The position numbers and the translations under genes were made by a program. Below the pieces are notes generated by a model. It saw only the letters and a list, made by a program, of their open reading frames with translations. It made no database searches and was not told the origin of the DNA. 64,000 bases of DNA, from assembly GCA_020912385.1 (NCBI GenBank), contig CP087215.1:558001-622000 (forward strand). The letters run 5' to 3'. This stretch comes from Neofusicoccum parvum. Lineage: Eukaryota > Ascomycota > Dothideomycetes > Botryosphaeriales > Botryosphaeriaceae. How positions within the stretch are numbered: the stretch's first letter is position 1; the number at the start of each line of letters is the position of its first letter. Positions 33,201 to 46,039 of the stretch are shown here, piece after piece.

Positions 33201-35353
33201 ATCCCACTGGTCCAAGAAGCAATGTCACGGTGTTGTGCCGAATCTTCCACTTGCTGATATCAAGCAGTGGTTCAGGTTCGTTGGGCCACTGGAAAGTCCC
33301 AACAACGGACGCAACAAGACGCTCATCGCATCGCTTCGGCTCTTCAGGGCCCATGTGTTCGGGGACCCTAACGTCTTTTCTTTCTTCGGTATTTAGGTAA
33401 TCCTGAATGCGGCCGAACGACCCAACTGCTCCGGCAATGTTCGGGAGAGTACGGATGAACGTCGTGAGAGGTCGCTGGAGGAGGTTGAGGATGAAAATAG
33501 AGGAAAATGCCTTTGTGACCCCGAGAGTATCGTTGTTTGCCAATGCTATGCTGGCAAAAGTGGCGAACGTCAGAACCGGATTGAACGCCTCCGCACAGGA
33601 TGCTAGTTACATCGGTGAGTATGGTAGCGTCCAATGGCAGGGGAGATAGGCATACACAAAACAAAACTTGCTCCAAAATAAAGCCGAAACTTCTTGGATA
33701 CCTGGAGCTCATGAGTCCTCAGGGCCTCGAGTGCCGAGAAGGCAACCTTGTTCAACCCGGATAGGCGTAGCCATTTAATGTTGCCGAGAGTCTTTGAGGT
33801 TGCGGCTACACGCTCCTGCGACGCCTGGATCCAAGCCACTTTACTCGACCCCGTAGATTTGGCCAGGAATATGGTGCATGCCATGAGGACTGACAGTTTT
33901 GAGACCATGTCAGATACTGCCGATGTAAATTGACAGGAGAGCAAACAAACCTATAGAAAAGCCAACAGGAACTGCGGACGCAGCACCGACTTGCCTTTGG
34001 AGCAGCCACACACCCAGCCCTATCTCAAGAGCACTTGCCCATATCTCTTGCATGAGAAAGATCCCCACCGTGATAGTTTCGATGTCGGTGGTAGTCAAAG
34101 TCAGGGCGGATGACTGGGCAGCATCTGAGGATTCGATCAGTAGCGTCTTCCTGTAGATCGCAGGCACCAGACAGCCTCTCATCATAATGACCAAACGACG
34201 GACGTGCCAATCGTACTGGCCAGTCGAGATCTCATCTAATATTTAGCGCAGTATTTTAAGTTTTGGAAAGACTACTCACTGCAATACCGCAGTAGACCAA
34301 GGTATATGCACCAATCAAGCCGTAGCCTACATTGTTGTATCTCTCAGTTCCTGGAGAACTGGCAAGCTCAATCGCACGAGGAAGTAGAAACGTTTGCGCC
34401 CAGACGAATCCAATGACGCACAGCTTGAGGGTTGCGGCTGCCATCAATGGCCAGAATTGAACCGACAGCCATGTGTACATAAGAGCTCCGGACCGAGTCT
34501 TGTCGGGAACTTCATTTTAGTATTAGCCAGCCATACTTGTGAGTGTAACCATGGTCAGTACCTTTGTCCCATGCATCATTGAAGCGCTCTTGAAGCGGCT
34601 GCGAGTGCAGGGCAGGATCAAGTGGATTTAAGTCATGCAGTGTGAGCAACTTCCGGTAGCCACTGATGAACAGAGAATTCAACCAGAAGAATACGGATCG
34701 GCTGATGGATCCACTTGTAGTCTCCTTGGAAAGCCCTTGGTACGGGGGTAATAGTATGCTCCGCTTCTCTCTTGACTCCAGGAGCAGCATGATGCACCGA
34801 AGTAAGATGGAGCACGAAAATAAACTCGGGATGACGGAATCAGATCCAAGTATCCATAGCGTGCGGACTCGGGCAGCGTCAAGAAGGGTCGAAAAGAAAA
34901 GATAGGTAGTAAGCAAGAAGGAAGGTCGGATATTGCGATGATGTTCGGTAAATGAAAGAAAACAGAAGCCTGTTGATGTAGTAAAAGAGAGAGCAGCGGT
35001 GGGTATGGAAGTTCGAGAGTGAGGGATTGGCGAAGATTCAGTGGCCCAAAGTACGAGGAGTGAGAGATTGACGGCAGCGAGGCAGACGGCAGCGCACTGG
35101 TATCATCAGAAACCGACAGTTCCTCAGGTGTGAATGAGTGGCGTACCGCCTTGTAAAGAAGCAGATGACTGCTGACGACCTTGACATCTCGAAGTGCTAA
35201 TTGAAGCATGCGGATAGGTATAGCAAGAACGAACAAGCACGAGACAGGCAAGGAAAGGATGCTTTCTTCGAAGAGTAAGGTGAAATCGAAGCCCGAGCGA
35301 CAACTCCCGGCCCATGGACCGAAAGAGTCATCGATAGATTGAGGGCACGACAT
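30275..35353 (-). CDS. ABC-C (MRP-type) full-length transporter
   Basis: Membrane exporter of conjugates or toxic compounds; substrate unknown. Sixteen exons: 35,147-35,353; 34,562-35,096; 34,280-34,509; 33,951-34,230; 33,656-33,889; 32,914-33,602; 32,698-32,860; 32,298-32,642; 32,121-32,244; 31,998-32,069; 31,895-31,945; 31,777-31,841; 31,102-31,723; 30,970-31,050; 30,538-30,912; 30,275-30,485. The sum is 1,427 aa, normal for the family. It starts CPQSIDDSFGPW with an N-terminal membrane domain (TMD0). NBD1 has Walker A GPVGCGKST, signature LSGGQKQRL and Walker B FLVFDDVFSGLD. In NBD2 Walker A GRTGSGKSS is split by an intron, the signature is FSQGQ, and Walker B VLVLDEATSS carries the catalytic Glu. 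NBD1 has Asp there, the usual ABC-C asymmetry. The NRFSQDL motif of TMD2 forms across an intron. Confidence 0.9.
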
Positions 35354-35580
35354 TGCTGGACGCCAGGCAGGAGATTTCGGATGCTGGAAGAGGCACAGGA
35401 AGACAAAGGGCGGCGACGTTTATATGCGGTTGTCTGCAGCTTACGCCGATCAAAATGTCTCTGCCGCTTCCAACGAGGCGGACTCGGGGCACATCAGGCA
35501 GCAACAACGCAAGTGGAAAAGAGCGGCAGAAAGGCTGACCGGCTAAAATTAAGTTGTACAGGTGTTTCTTATGTGCGCGG

Positions 35581-35678
35581 TGTTGGAACGGTCTCGCTGT
35601 GCGGGTGTCGCAACGGTCTCACTGTGCACGATGTCGCAGGTCTTGCTTATCCGCGGTGTTGCAACGGTGTCCCTCTCC
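35581..35678. repeat. Three short direct repeats in the ABC transporter promoter
   Basis: TGTTGGAACGGTCTCGCTGTGC (about 35,581), TGTCGCAACGGTCTCACTGTGC (35,606) and TGTTGCAACGGTGTCCCTC (35,657) are near copies, with a partial ATGTCGCAGG at 35,631. They lie about 230-325 bp upstream of the transporter start and just after the end of the convergent-side oxidoreductase gene. They could be regulator binding sites or a small satellite. Confidence 0.45.
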
Positions 35679-35724
35679 GGAAAGCGGAACAGAGAGATCC
35701 TCCTGCACGCACGATAAGATAACG

Positions 35725-37367
35725 CTACTCAAGCTCACTCGCCAGATCAGCGAGACTGACATTCCGCACACGATCGTAGCTGATGCGGAGCTCCTCCGGC
35801 AGCCATTCCTCTACCCGTCCTCCCGGCTGACCTGGTCGTTCCGGCACGTCTTCATCGTCGGAATTGGCAAGCATAAGACCAAGCGCGGTTCCACACAACC
35901 AAGCATAGATCATACCATCTCCGTGGTAACCGGCAGATATCCACTCACCCGGTGCTGGCTGCTGCTTGGAAGACAAGGCATTGATCCGCCGCCCGGTCAA
36001 GCGCGGGTCAAGACGTCCGACAAAGGGAACGCTGTCAGCCGTGAAGCAGATGGTGCCAGTCCACATGTTTTTGAGCCTCCCCTCGCTGGCATCAGCACCC
36101 CAATGCGGAGAGAACACAGTGGGGAGAATGCCGTTGAGGTGCGTTGCCGTCAAGACATCGATCTTGCTGTCATCCCACACTCCCATCTGATCCAGCCCTT
36201 GCTTCTCAGATCGAAAGAAGCCGCCGCCGATCATGATGTCTCCACCGGAGCCTGAAGATGGCGATGGACGCTGTGTTATGTAATCAAAGCCCGAGCCATA
36301 CATGATGGACCACGAGCGTTCCCCCTTGCTGTCGGATTTGAAGGAGGAACCGGGGCGCTGGGCGGACATGTGAGCACGCAAGCCGGTCATCTTTTCCCGA
36401 AGACCGGGGATGAGATGGCCTGTGAAGGCGTTGGTGGCGTGTACGACATGTCGCGATTTCAGGATGCCCCGCGGGGTGTGGAGCTGGAATGGGTACAGAT
36501 CGGAGTCGGTCGAGGAGATGGATTTGACTGGAGTGGTGGTCTCTATTGACAGGATCGAGGGAAACTGAGTGAGAAGAGACTTCCATACGGAAGAGACCAA
36601 TCTGTATGGCCACAGAGCGCCGGCAGGGTAAGAGATTGCGCCAACGACTTGCGCGCTGACGTGGAAGTTCTGGAGGAATGTGAGCATTGCGTCTTCGCTG
36701 CGGGGAAGCGACTCACCTCCTGGGCTTCTTTGCTGTTGCTGATGGTGTGGGTCGCTTCGGGCACAACGCTGCTGAGCTCTTCAACCTGCTCCGAGTACTT
36801 TGCAAATGTCGGCTCGTCCAGGAAAAGGTCGACAGTCTCGACGTCGCGGCACTCGGCGATGTCAAAGTGTTCGGCGCGGCACAGGTCGGGGATGCGCTGG
36901 AGATGCTGGCGCTGGAAGCGGATGATTGCAGCAGCTCGGTCGGCGCCAAACTTCTTCTTCAGCAGGCCGTAGTCAGCGTAGGATGCAGGCTTGATATGGC
37001 CGCCGTTGCGCCCGGTGGCGCCGCTCGTCAGCTGTCTTGCTTCCAGCACAACCACCCGCCCCAGCGGCGCCTTCTTCCGCTGGGCTTCTAGCAAGAGCGT
37101 GCGTGCGACAGCGGCGGCGGTGATGCCGCTGCCGATGACGGCAACGTCAGCCGACTCGGGGAATTTGTCTGACCTCGCGTCGACCAGCTCGGGGAACGGT
37201 GGGTCATCCAGCCAGTAGGGGTGGGTCGGGGACGGTGCGGGGAGACCCGGATCTTGCGAGGCGCGGGAGAGCACGGCCAGGAAGTCGGCGTTGAGGGCAA
37301 TGAAGGCCTTGATGACAGCAGAGAGCGTTTTCCACGCGTTGCGTACGGTTGACAAGAGGGCCGCCAT
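35725..37367 (-). CDS. FAD-dependent oxidoreductase, DAO family
   Basis: Flavoenzyme related to D-amino-acid and glycine oxidases; it oxidises a C-N bond of an amine or amino acid, substrate unknown. Exons 36,717-37,367 and 35,725-36,669 (531 aa); 47-bp intron with GTGAGT donor. The Rossmann motif VAVIGSGITAAAVARTLL begins near residue 75. It is followed by VVVLEARQLTSGATGRNGGH, the ATGRNGGH signature of the family. Near the C-terminus are FTADSVPFVGRL and ISAGYHGDGMIYAWLCGTALG, the second FAD contact. No signal peptide. Its stop is about 370 bp upstream of the ABC transporter start on the same strand, so the two are adjacent but not known to be co-regulated. Confidence 0.87.
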
Positions 37368-40228
37368 GACACCGGCGGGCTGCTTGGATGGGTCGATGGA
37401 TTGTGGATGGCGCGCTGAGTGCGGGGTGAGCCGCTGCGACAGGCGCTAAGGGCTTACCCGGCGATGGAAGACGTGGCCGCGCGAGCATGGCGCCCCGACA
37501 ACCCGCGAGACCGCACAACAACGCTACCCGGCGTCGGCGTGAGCCCCCGCAACTCTGCCGTCCAAGCGACTGCCACAGCTCGTACTGAATTGCCGATGCG
37601 CATTCAGACAGATTTATTTCACTAGTGGGAGATCATCGGATCTAGTACGTACGCATCGTTGGTCCAAACAGATTCACTGTCTGAGAAGCTCTCCTGGCTC
37701 AACGTAAGATGTCGTTTCACCTTCTCTTCGCATACATACGTACTGCCTTATTTGTATTGGGGGTTGAAGCAGCCATGTTTTGTTTTGATCTGAAAGAGAG
37801 TTGAGGCGGCACGTTGGTTTAAGACCCAAAAGACTACGCTGCAATACGCCGCAGTGCGCTTCCACATTTGGACATCACTAACTCACTGTAGAGAGTCCCC
37901 CATGTTACGATGGTATGGCTCGTCGTATAGACCACTGCGGAAGGAAGGTACAAATGACCCCCACAAAAAGCTCGTTCGGATCAAGTGGCTTTGAGATACT
38001 AACAGATACGAACACTCCGGTCTGGAATGAGGGTAGAGCTTGCTTTTCTGAAGACCCGAAAAGCCTTCCTGCTGGTGTAACGCGGAACACCATTCACAAA
38101 CTGAGCAAAGGTGATTGACAGGAAAGACAAAGTGCTGTTAGACAAGGTGTCACCAGCACGGCCAACCGCATTCGCTCAAGACAATTAGTACGTCTCTTCT
38201 CGAATGTTTCCCGACCTTGAAAGTCTACCAATCGCATGTTGCTGTATAGAAACTCTATGAAAACTTACAAATTTCTTTAGAGCTTGTTTAAGGTCAAGAG
38301 AGCAACCGGTCATGGACGACTAAAAGGCTGTCGATCTACGACTATAGCCATGGCGCTTTGGTACACGATTTCGGCAAGATTGTGAACTTGAAAATTTCGA
38401 GAACATTACACCAGGTGGACATATTTCATCCCCCCAAAAATTAAAATTCTGTGTTATCATTCACAAGTATGCTTCCAAGGGCCTACTCTCATTGCCAGTC
38501 GATCTTAACCGGCTTTCGGAAATGTTCAACCAAAGCTTCGGCTGTCTCGCCCAGGACACACTGCAATTATGTACTCAAACTAAAAGCGGCTCAGATTCTG
38601 GCTAGGCACCTGGGAGCTTTATGGAGGCGTCACTTTACATTTTCATGGTCGGAGACGGAAGGCTACCGCTTGAACACGATCTCGCGGTGTGTACTTCCAA
38701 AAGAACGCTCTCGCCAACTTTCCAAGCAGCAGCTGAGATTTCACTAAGAATGCAGAAAGTGTCATGGCAAGTTCGGGAGTAGTCAGAACATTCAGACATT
38801 TGACAGAGAATGATCCTATACTGCAAATGCTCCTTCGCTTCTAGTAGCCTTATTCGTTCGGAGAACTCGGACGCTTCCTCCGCTTGCACTTCCCAAATCC
38901 TCCTACACCAAACGCCACTTTACTATCTTTTAGAGTACGCAAGTCCGTCTGCTCCGTAATTCCAGCCGGTGATATGCAACGAACTCCGCAATCGCAGGAA
39001 AATGCGGAGCCCCCTCCCGCCCCACCGCTGCTGCCGCTCCGCTCTCCCAGCCACCACGCCAAGCAAAAGAAACCACCGCCCCCAGGAAAAAACCCGCAGA
39101 TCGAATCGGGCACAACCGCGTGAGGAAGCGGAGAAAACCTGCTTGGAGACGTGACACGGAGAGCGAGCTTCCGGGACCCGATGATCGGAAACGCGCGCGC
39201 GCGCGACGAGGGGCACCTTCCGCTCCGAGAAAGGGCTGCGCGCTGTAGCTTCGACTCGAGCGGGTACTTGGTACTCGGTGGCAGGTGTTTGCCCTTTTGT
39301 AATCACTTACGTGAGCGCCCGGCACGGAGGGGTCTCCAGCGCCACAGCCGGTGGGATGCGTCAGCGTGGGCGTGGTGGGCGCTAGCACGACAGCGGCCGT
39401 TCCTGCGCCGCCCGCGACGATCATCCCGCGTCTGCCAGCCCCCGCTGCCGCCCTGCGTCTCCGCTCCGACAGCACGCAGACAAAGCTGCAAAGTAAAAGA
39501 AACTAGATCCTGCAGCAGCGCTGTTGATAGCGGCTGCTGCTCGGTGGTACGACTATGACGGAGTGACGAGCCGGGGTCTTGTGTTTGGGCACTTCTCTTT
39601 CACATGTGGCGGGTACGCCTGCACTTTCGAGTTTCGCTGCTAGCGCTACAATTTGGCCTGCACAGTACGTCTTCCCGGCCCGTCGCCTGCGTCTAAGCGC
39701 TGATGGATTGGAAAGTAACCTGAACCCTCCGTAGAGGGCTGTGATAAGGCGAAGCACCGGGGTCTCGATTGTCGATGGAATTGTGGAGTTTTGTGTCAGT
39801 GGGTATTGCCAAGTCTGCAATCAATCACCACCGCCAAGCCTTGGTTGCTTGCGATCGCTGCAGTGTTTTGCTTGTCGTTGCCGAGGTCGGAGACAAGAGG
39901 TCGCACGCGACGTGGTTGCGGTGGTCACAAGGACGGGCGAGGGCGACGATGTGAGCGCAGCAGGCGCGTACCAAATAGAGCCACTACAGCGCGCCGGGTG
40001 CACTTTCTCATTGCAGAGTTGGGAACGACGGGTTACGTGCGAAGGCAAGCTAAAATAAGCATGTTGTTGTTCACGGGAGCTAGAGCAGGCATGGTGGGCG
40101 TGAGCGGCCATGTACGCGAGGCCATTGGCAGCGCTTAAATGCACAGGAGCAAGCGAAATGGCAGCACAAGCAAAAACAAAGACCGAATGTCATTATGGAA
40201 CGCGCTGCCTATACCATGACCAACCGCT
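37368..40228. other. Long gene-poor interval
   Basis: About 2.9 kb with no gene I can support. 37,600-38,900 is AT-rich non-coding. 38,900-39,500 is GC-rich, with a CG dinucleotide run at 39,190-39,208. A minus-strand frame at 38,930-39,475 contains RRGMIVAGGAGTAAVVLAPT but has no recognisable domain. 39,500-40,228 has overlapping short frames only. Confidence 0.4.
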
Positions 40229-43200
40229 TTAAGAATCCCAAATTGCGCCGTACGCGGGAATGCCGCGACTCTCCATCGCATAGACGACCTTCTGGGTCAA
40301 TTTCTTGTTGGAGATGATGCACACGGCCTCGGCTCCCAACTCCTTATACAGGCGATACGAAATGGCCACCATGTCGGGCTTGCCCATGGTCCTCGTGTTG
40401 TGGATCACGGCGTTGGGGTCCGTGTCGTAGACCTCCTTCACAATCTCCTTGCCAAACGTCTGCTCCGGGTGGGGCGTGGACCAGAAGATGCGGCAGGGCA
40501 CTCGTTTCGCCATAATCACCGGCAGACAGGGCCCGATTCCAGAGCCCGTGGCGACTAATACGATGCTTTTGAATAGGGGGGCAATGCGCAGGACGCCGCA
40601 GGCTGGGATGCCGCGGACCCAGATTTCGGTGGGGCAGCGCTCGATCTGGCGCTTGGTCCAGTCGCCAGCATTTGAAACAACAAGCGAGAATCCCTTCTTG
40701 CCCGGCTCGCTGATGGTCGCAAACGCGTGCCATTCGACCAGAGGCCGTTCCGACAGCCGAACGGCCGTTCCGGGATAAGTGTCCGTGTAGTCGAAGTGAA
40801 GCCGAATCGCGTGGTCAGACAGCTTCTCCGACCGCACCTTGACCTTCCTGAGACGCACCCACGGCAGCACGATGCTGATCGTGATGACCACAATGAGCCA
40901 GAAGCCGGCGCTCGAAGCCAGAGCCTGTCCAAGCGGGGTCGCGCCGCGGAGAGAGTCGACGGTGAGGATAGTCTGGACCCAGATCAAAGCAAGCGCAGTC
41001 CAGCCGGCGAAACGATGCACAAGCTCGAAGTGGTCGTGGTACTTGGCACGGATGGCAGGGTAGGCCATGACGATCATGCCGAGCAGAAGCAGGACCACGA
41101 GGTAGCTCACAACGAGAGCCGCAAGACTGATCGGAACCTCGGGATCGCCGATGGCGTAGTACCTGGTGGCCGCGATGATGAATGCTGTGAACCAGATCGT
41201 GGCCATGACTGCGCAGCCACTGTGCAGCCCGCCGATGTGGAAAACACGGGCACATTGCCGCCGAATCGCCAGAGGCATCCAGGTAGGAACGGCAGTAGCA
41301 AGATTGAACAGCGCATTGATGACGTACTCCTGGCGCATCAGAATGGCAAAAGTCAGGTTCGCTGCGGTAGCCGTGGTCATACTCTCCAGGCGGAACGTGT
41401 GCGTTTTCCAGTATCCGGAAGCGAGGACAATAACCGGCACAATGTTCGCAATCCAAACAATGGAGAAGAACCTCCTGTACAGCGAGAAGAACCGATGACG
41501 AAGCCAGCGCTCGCCGTGGATCCCGTTCTTCTCCGGCAGGGTGAAGTCTTCCTCCACCTCCTTCTCCTTCAAAGAGCCAGTGGAGGATGACGGAATCGAT
41601 GAAACAACCACGACTCCCTTCTCCGGGTCCTTGGAATCCGCGACATGCAAAGACGCGGGTGGCGTGTCCAGCCTCAGAGATTCGGGCGGAGTCTCCGGCG
41701 GAGTCTCGGGAAGCTGGGCCGGGGAGCTTTGGGCAGCCATGCCCTTCAAGCATCTCTTGTCAACCTTGCCATTGGATGTCAGGGGCATTTCAGCCACCGA
41801 AATCCATTTTGTCGGGACGGCATAGTACGGAAGAGATTTCTCCGTGTGCTGAGTCAAGGCGGCCCCGTCAACCTCAGTGTGAGTGGAGTAAAAGGCCCAG
41901 AGGGCGCCGTCAATCAGGATGGCACATGCCTTTTCAACACCGTAAAATTTCTACACAAGTCAGCACTAAACAGCAGGCTTGAATTGGAAAACCTTACCTC
42001 GATGACAGATGCAACACCGTCAAGCTCCACGCGGAAACCCTTGATCTTGACTTGGTCGTCTGCACGTCCAAGGATGTCCAGGGAACCATCCTTTCGCCAT
42101 CTGACGAGGTCGCCGGTGTTGAACATCATGCTGCCATCCTTTTTGAATGAATCGGGTTTGAATCGAGATGCTGTCAGCTCAGGAAGGTTCAGGTAACCGC
42201 GAGTCACTCCCTTTCCGCCCACCCACATGGCACCGACTTCACCGATCGAAACGGGCTGCTCGTCTTCGTTTAGGATGTAGACGGTTGTGTTTGGGATTGG
42301 CTTTCCGATGCTGAGTTCCTGTCCCGGCTTGTGGATGTGAGCAGTGTTGAGAATGGTGATTTCTGTTGGGCCACAGATGTTCACAAAGGTGGTGTCCACC
42401 GCCCACTCATCGGCCAGCCTGAAACCTTTTAGCTACATGAATGCTAAAGCATACTCAAATGAGTGAAAACGTACGATTGAGGGCAGCGTTCTCCCCCGAC
42501 GGCGATGGTTTTTAGATTGGGGTAATCTGCCTTTCTGTACTTTCCCAAGATTGACGGTGTTCCGATGAAGGTGTCGGCCTACAAATCATCAGCGAATCAA
42601 ACCCAAGACCGCAATGTGCACGCAACTTACCTCACGAAGAGCTGCGGCCCAATCTGACGTCCGTAGAATCAGCGTTCCACCGTTCATCAGACATCCAAGA
42701 ATTTCCCATGCCGCTTCTTGTGGTCAGCACAGATCTGCAATGGTTCAATGCTGGAAACTCACCCATATCGAAGGAGATGTTCAACACCTGTGAGACTTTG
42801 GAACCCGGGACGATGTCCAGGTCAGCAGGGGAAAGACACAGAGTGTTGGTGACATTCCCGTGAGCCACATCGACACCTTTCGGCATGCCAGTAGTTCCTT
42901 TGTCTTGTCAGCGCGAGTATTCAAGGATCAAAGGCAGCGGCTTACCTGAAGTGTAGATGATGTAAGCACCGTCCTTCTCAGAAACATCCACGTCGGGTCG
43001 CCCAGTCGAATAATTTTCCGTCTGTGCGGCATCCAACACGTGGATCTGCTGGGTGGGTGCTGTGTTTCGCTTGACCTTGTCCTCAAACTTCGCTAAGCAG
43101 AGGATTACAGGGGCTTGGGTGTCGGAGAAGATGTGGGCCAGCATCTCTTCAGTGACAACTCCACCATCGATGGGGACATACTGGCAGCCAGACTTGAGAA

Positions 43201-43507
43201 CGGCAAGGATGGCTACAAGCATGGAGATAGAGCGCTGAACAACAACACAGACACGCTCCCGGGGCTGCAGCCCAGACTGGATGAGGCTGTTGCTGAGCTG
43301 GTTGGCCTGCCGCTCAAGCTCGCCGTAGGTGATGGTGATGCCATTGTGGCTGGCTGCCACGAGGGTTGGCTCGATGTCTGCAATGTGTTCGAACGCCTTG
43401 TGGACGAGAGTGAATGGTCGAGGCTTGTTTCGCCCACGCCCAAACTCAATGAACTGCCTGCGATCGTGGTAGGGGAGGCTTTCGAGGTTCTGGAAGGCCG
43501 GCTCCAT
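40229..43507 (-). CDS. TmpL-like membrane flavoprotein: AMP-binding domain fused to ferric-reductase-like domain
   Basis: Exons 42,946-43,507; 42,763-42,897; 42,631-42,713; 42,475-42,578; 41,998-42,418; 40,229-41,950 (1,008 aa). The N-terminal half is an NRPS-type adenylation domain. It has YTSGTTGMPKG (A3, built across a splice), NICGPTEITI (A5), GDLVRWRKDGSLDILGRADD (A7) and LTSNGKVDKRCL (A10). No carrier or reductase domain follows. A Pro/Ser linker leads to about six membrane helices (for example IVWIANIVPVIVLASGYW). A C-terminal FAD/NAD(P) module follows (FAD side near VRLSERPLVEWHAF; VLVATGSGIGPCLPVIMA). This order matches TmpL of Alternaria and A. fumigatus, linked to redox balance and virulence, and resembles TmpA of A. 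nidulans. The start at 43,507 is chosen because upstream codons are unlike coding sequence. Confidence 0.88.
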
Positions 43508-44931
43508 TGTGAAGGTATTAATAGGGCATATAGAGGGGTATATGGGAAGAGAGGAAGAGGGAACGAAAGCAATGAGGGCGAAACAAACGGGCACAGTGCA
43601 CGGAGATATATACTGAGGACTGGCAGCCAGATGCTGAGGTACAGCAGCACAGAGCTCATCGGCAGATTTACCGGATGTGATGGATGGCACGAGTGACATG
43701 GAATTGGGGTTGTGCATTGGATACGGCAGCAAATGCAAGGATGAGCAGGCGCTGCATCGGGAAACCTACGAGTCGATATCAAACAGCCAGGAGGCCTCGT
43801 GCGTAAGGGTAGCAAGGAAGCGAGCTGTTCCAGACGGGGCTAGCTGGAAACAGAAATATTGACAAGCCAATCCGCACAGAGCTCCAGCGAGCGACCGGCG
43901 TATCACGGAAGCGGAAGCAGGGCTGGCGGTCTCGATTCCGCCGGAGGGTTTTACACTGGGGCTGTGCGGGCGTCGACGGAGTGACGGTAACGGCGCCTAA
44001 CCAACCAAGGAATCGGCGCAGGGTCCTGGGCTTGGAGATGCGGTTTTGGTCGACGTGTGCCGGCAGAGCTGCCTTGTCCGGTAAGGCATGCTCGTATACG
44101 TCATTGGTCTTGATCGCAACAACAACAGGACGATGGCGGCAACGGTGTAGCAGAATGGCACCATTGACAGGATTTCAAGGAAGCCAGAGCGTAAACAATA
44201 CGCTGGCGGTGGGTGCTAGCCTGGATGCGGCAGGAGCCGTGCTGCTGCATGATCAGCAGGCGAAGGCCCGTACGGGCGCAAAACGAGCTCTATGGCAGGC
44301 GGGAGCAGGCTGGGACGGCAGGCCCACTACTCAATCAAACACATGGGACCTGATCGACGTCCCATGAGGCTCGCCAAAGCGACATCGCAGGCCACGCAGG
44401 AGGAGGCGTGGGGGGACATGGAGCGCACAGTGATCGGGCCGGTGGCTGGCCGGTGATCGGACGGAGCCGAGAGATCGGATCATTGCTGGGGGGCGGAGTC
44501 GCGGTCCGGGGATGCAGGGCAGGGTGGCTGCAGGCGTCGGCCGGAGCGAGTGCCCAAGGCGGGAGCTAGGAGGAGCTCGGGGTAGCAGGGAGGCGCGGCG
44601 GTTTCCAGTGCGGGCGCTGTCGCCGGGCTGAGCTGGACCCTCGCGCCTGCAAATGAGCGGAGCGCCTGATGCAGGCGACACGCACACCGGTGGGTGAAAC
44701 GGCTCTCGTGGTTGCAGGCGCCAAGATCGTTTCACGGGCGGACCGCGAGTCAGTGTCTGGCGAGGCTGCGACTAAACATGGCCGCCAGCGCTTGCCCGCG
44801 CAGATGATTAGTGGAGCAGCGGGAGCTCCTTATAGCTGGCTGCGGACGGGCCATTACGTAGACTCTGGTATACTTCCGGACGGCCTGCCGCGACGAGACG
44901 GCGCCGCGCAGACTCGATTCCATCTTCCACC
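43508..44931. other. Divergent promoter interval, no gene supported
   Basis: Lies between the TmpL-like gene (-) and the enoyl-CoA hydratase gene (+). GC-rich at 44,350-44,930. Short contradictory frames on both strands show no motif. Confidence 0.4.
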
Positions 44932-46039
44932 ATGGCCACCGACACGACGACGACGACGACGTCCGAGGCGCTCCTGCGGGTGACGGCCAGGGACGACGGG
45001 GTGGCGCTGATCGAGTTCAACCGGCCCAGCAAGCGCAACGCCTTCTCGCAGGCGATGATCGACGAGCTTGTTTCCCAGCTGCTCAGGCTCGACCAGAACG
45101 ACCGGGTGCGGGTGGCGGTCATCACCGGATCGCCAGGCGGGCCCTTTTCCGGTAGGTGGAAGAGACGCAGCAGTTTTCCCCGAGGGCCTCATGCTGAGCA
45201 GGCGCAGCGGGCGTGGACCTCAAGGAGCTGGTCCAGATCTCAGAGGCCGAGGCTCACGAACGGAAGTTCCTCCGAGACCTGACCGACGCCTTCGCGGGCT
45301 TCAGCAAGCCAGTCATTGCGGCCGTGGTGGGCTTTGCGGTACGTGCTCGGCGGCATGGATGGAGGTCGCGGCTAACGGGGGCGCGCAGCTGGGCGGCGGG
45401 TTCGAGGTTGCGCTGCTGGTGAGTGGAGAGGTGGCGCTGCACGCCGTGCCGTCTGCGTTCGGCAGGCGGCAACCGGCAACGACTAACCGAAGCGCAGAGT
45501 GACATCATCTACGCCGCCGACAACGCTCTGTTGGGGCTGCCCGAGATCAAAATCGGAACCATCCCGGGCGCTGGCGGGACCCAGTACCTTGCCCGCCTGC
45601 TGGGCAAGCACAAGGTGGGTGTTGCGACTGCCTCTCGTCCTGCCGCTTCGCGCTGACCCCGCCTGCAACAGGCCATGGAGCTCATCCTGACCGGAGCCTC
45701 TGCCACCGCCCAAGACTTCGAGCGGCTTGGCCTTGTCACCAGGACCTTCCCTGCCGACCGCGTGCTGGACGAGGCCCTGCTGCTGGCTGCCCGCATTGCA
45801 TCCATGTCCGGCGCCGTCACCAAGCTGGCGAAGCGCGCCGTCCTCAACGGTGAGCGTCCTCCGTCTCCACCAGGGACACCGACTGACTGCAAACCCTGCC
45901 GCCAGCCTCCGAGAACCCGCTGTCTGCTGGCATGGACCAGGAAAAGAGCCTGTACTATGCGTCCTTCTCCACCCTCGACTGCAAGGAGGGGATGACGGCA
46001 TTCTTGGAGAAGCGCCCTGCGAACTTCCAGCACAAGTGA
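44932..46039 (+). CDS. Enoyl-CoA hydratase/isomerase family protein
   Basis: Crotonase-fold enzyme acting on acyl-CoA thioesters, probably in fatty-acid or amino-acid breakdown. Six exons: 44,932-45,151; 45,208-45,338; 45,389-45,418; 45,498-45,614; 45,672-45,849; 45,906-46,039 (269 aa, the usual length). The third exon is only 30 bp. Marks are [16 protein letters not shown] near the N-terminus, a CoA-site AGVDLKEL, and [15 protein letters not shown] with the first catalytic Glu. [20 protein letters not shown] carries the second Glu and the crotonase signature. The C-terminus (NFQHK) is not a PTS1, and a Thr-rich start could be a weak mitochondrial signal, so the location is open. The start is in a good context (CACCATGGCC). 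Confidence 0.88.

Noticed and set aside
39191..39208. CG dinucleotide run as a Z-DNA or regulatory element
   Set aside because: Only about nine CG units in GC-rich non-coding DNA; no supporting context.
40727..41590. 287-codon plus-strand frame inside the TmpL-like gene
   Set aside because: Shadow frame of the membrane-domain exon; composition is Asp/Arg/Glu-rich without any domain.
12673..46039. Biosynthetic gene cluster around the adenylation domain
   Set aside because: The A domain belongs to a TmpL-like protein. Neighbouring genes lack a synthase core, and the ABC transporter and regulator lie far apart.
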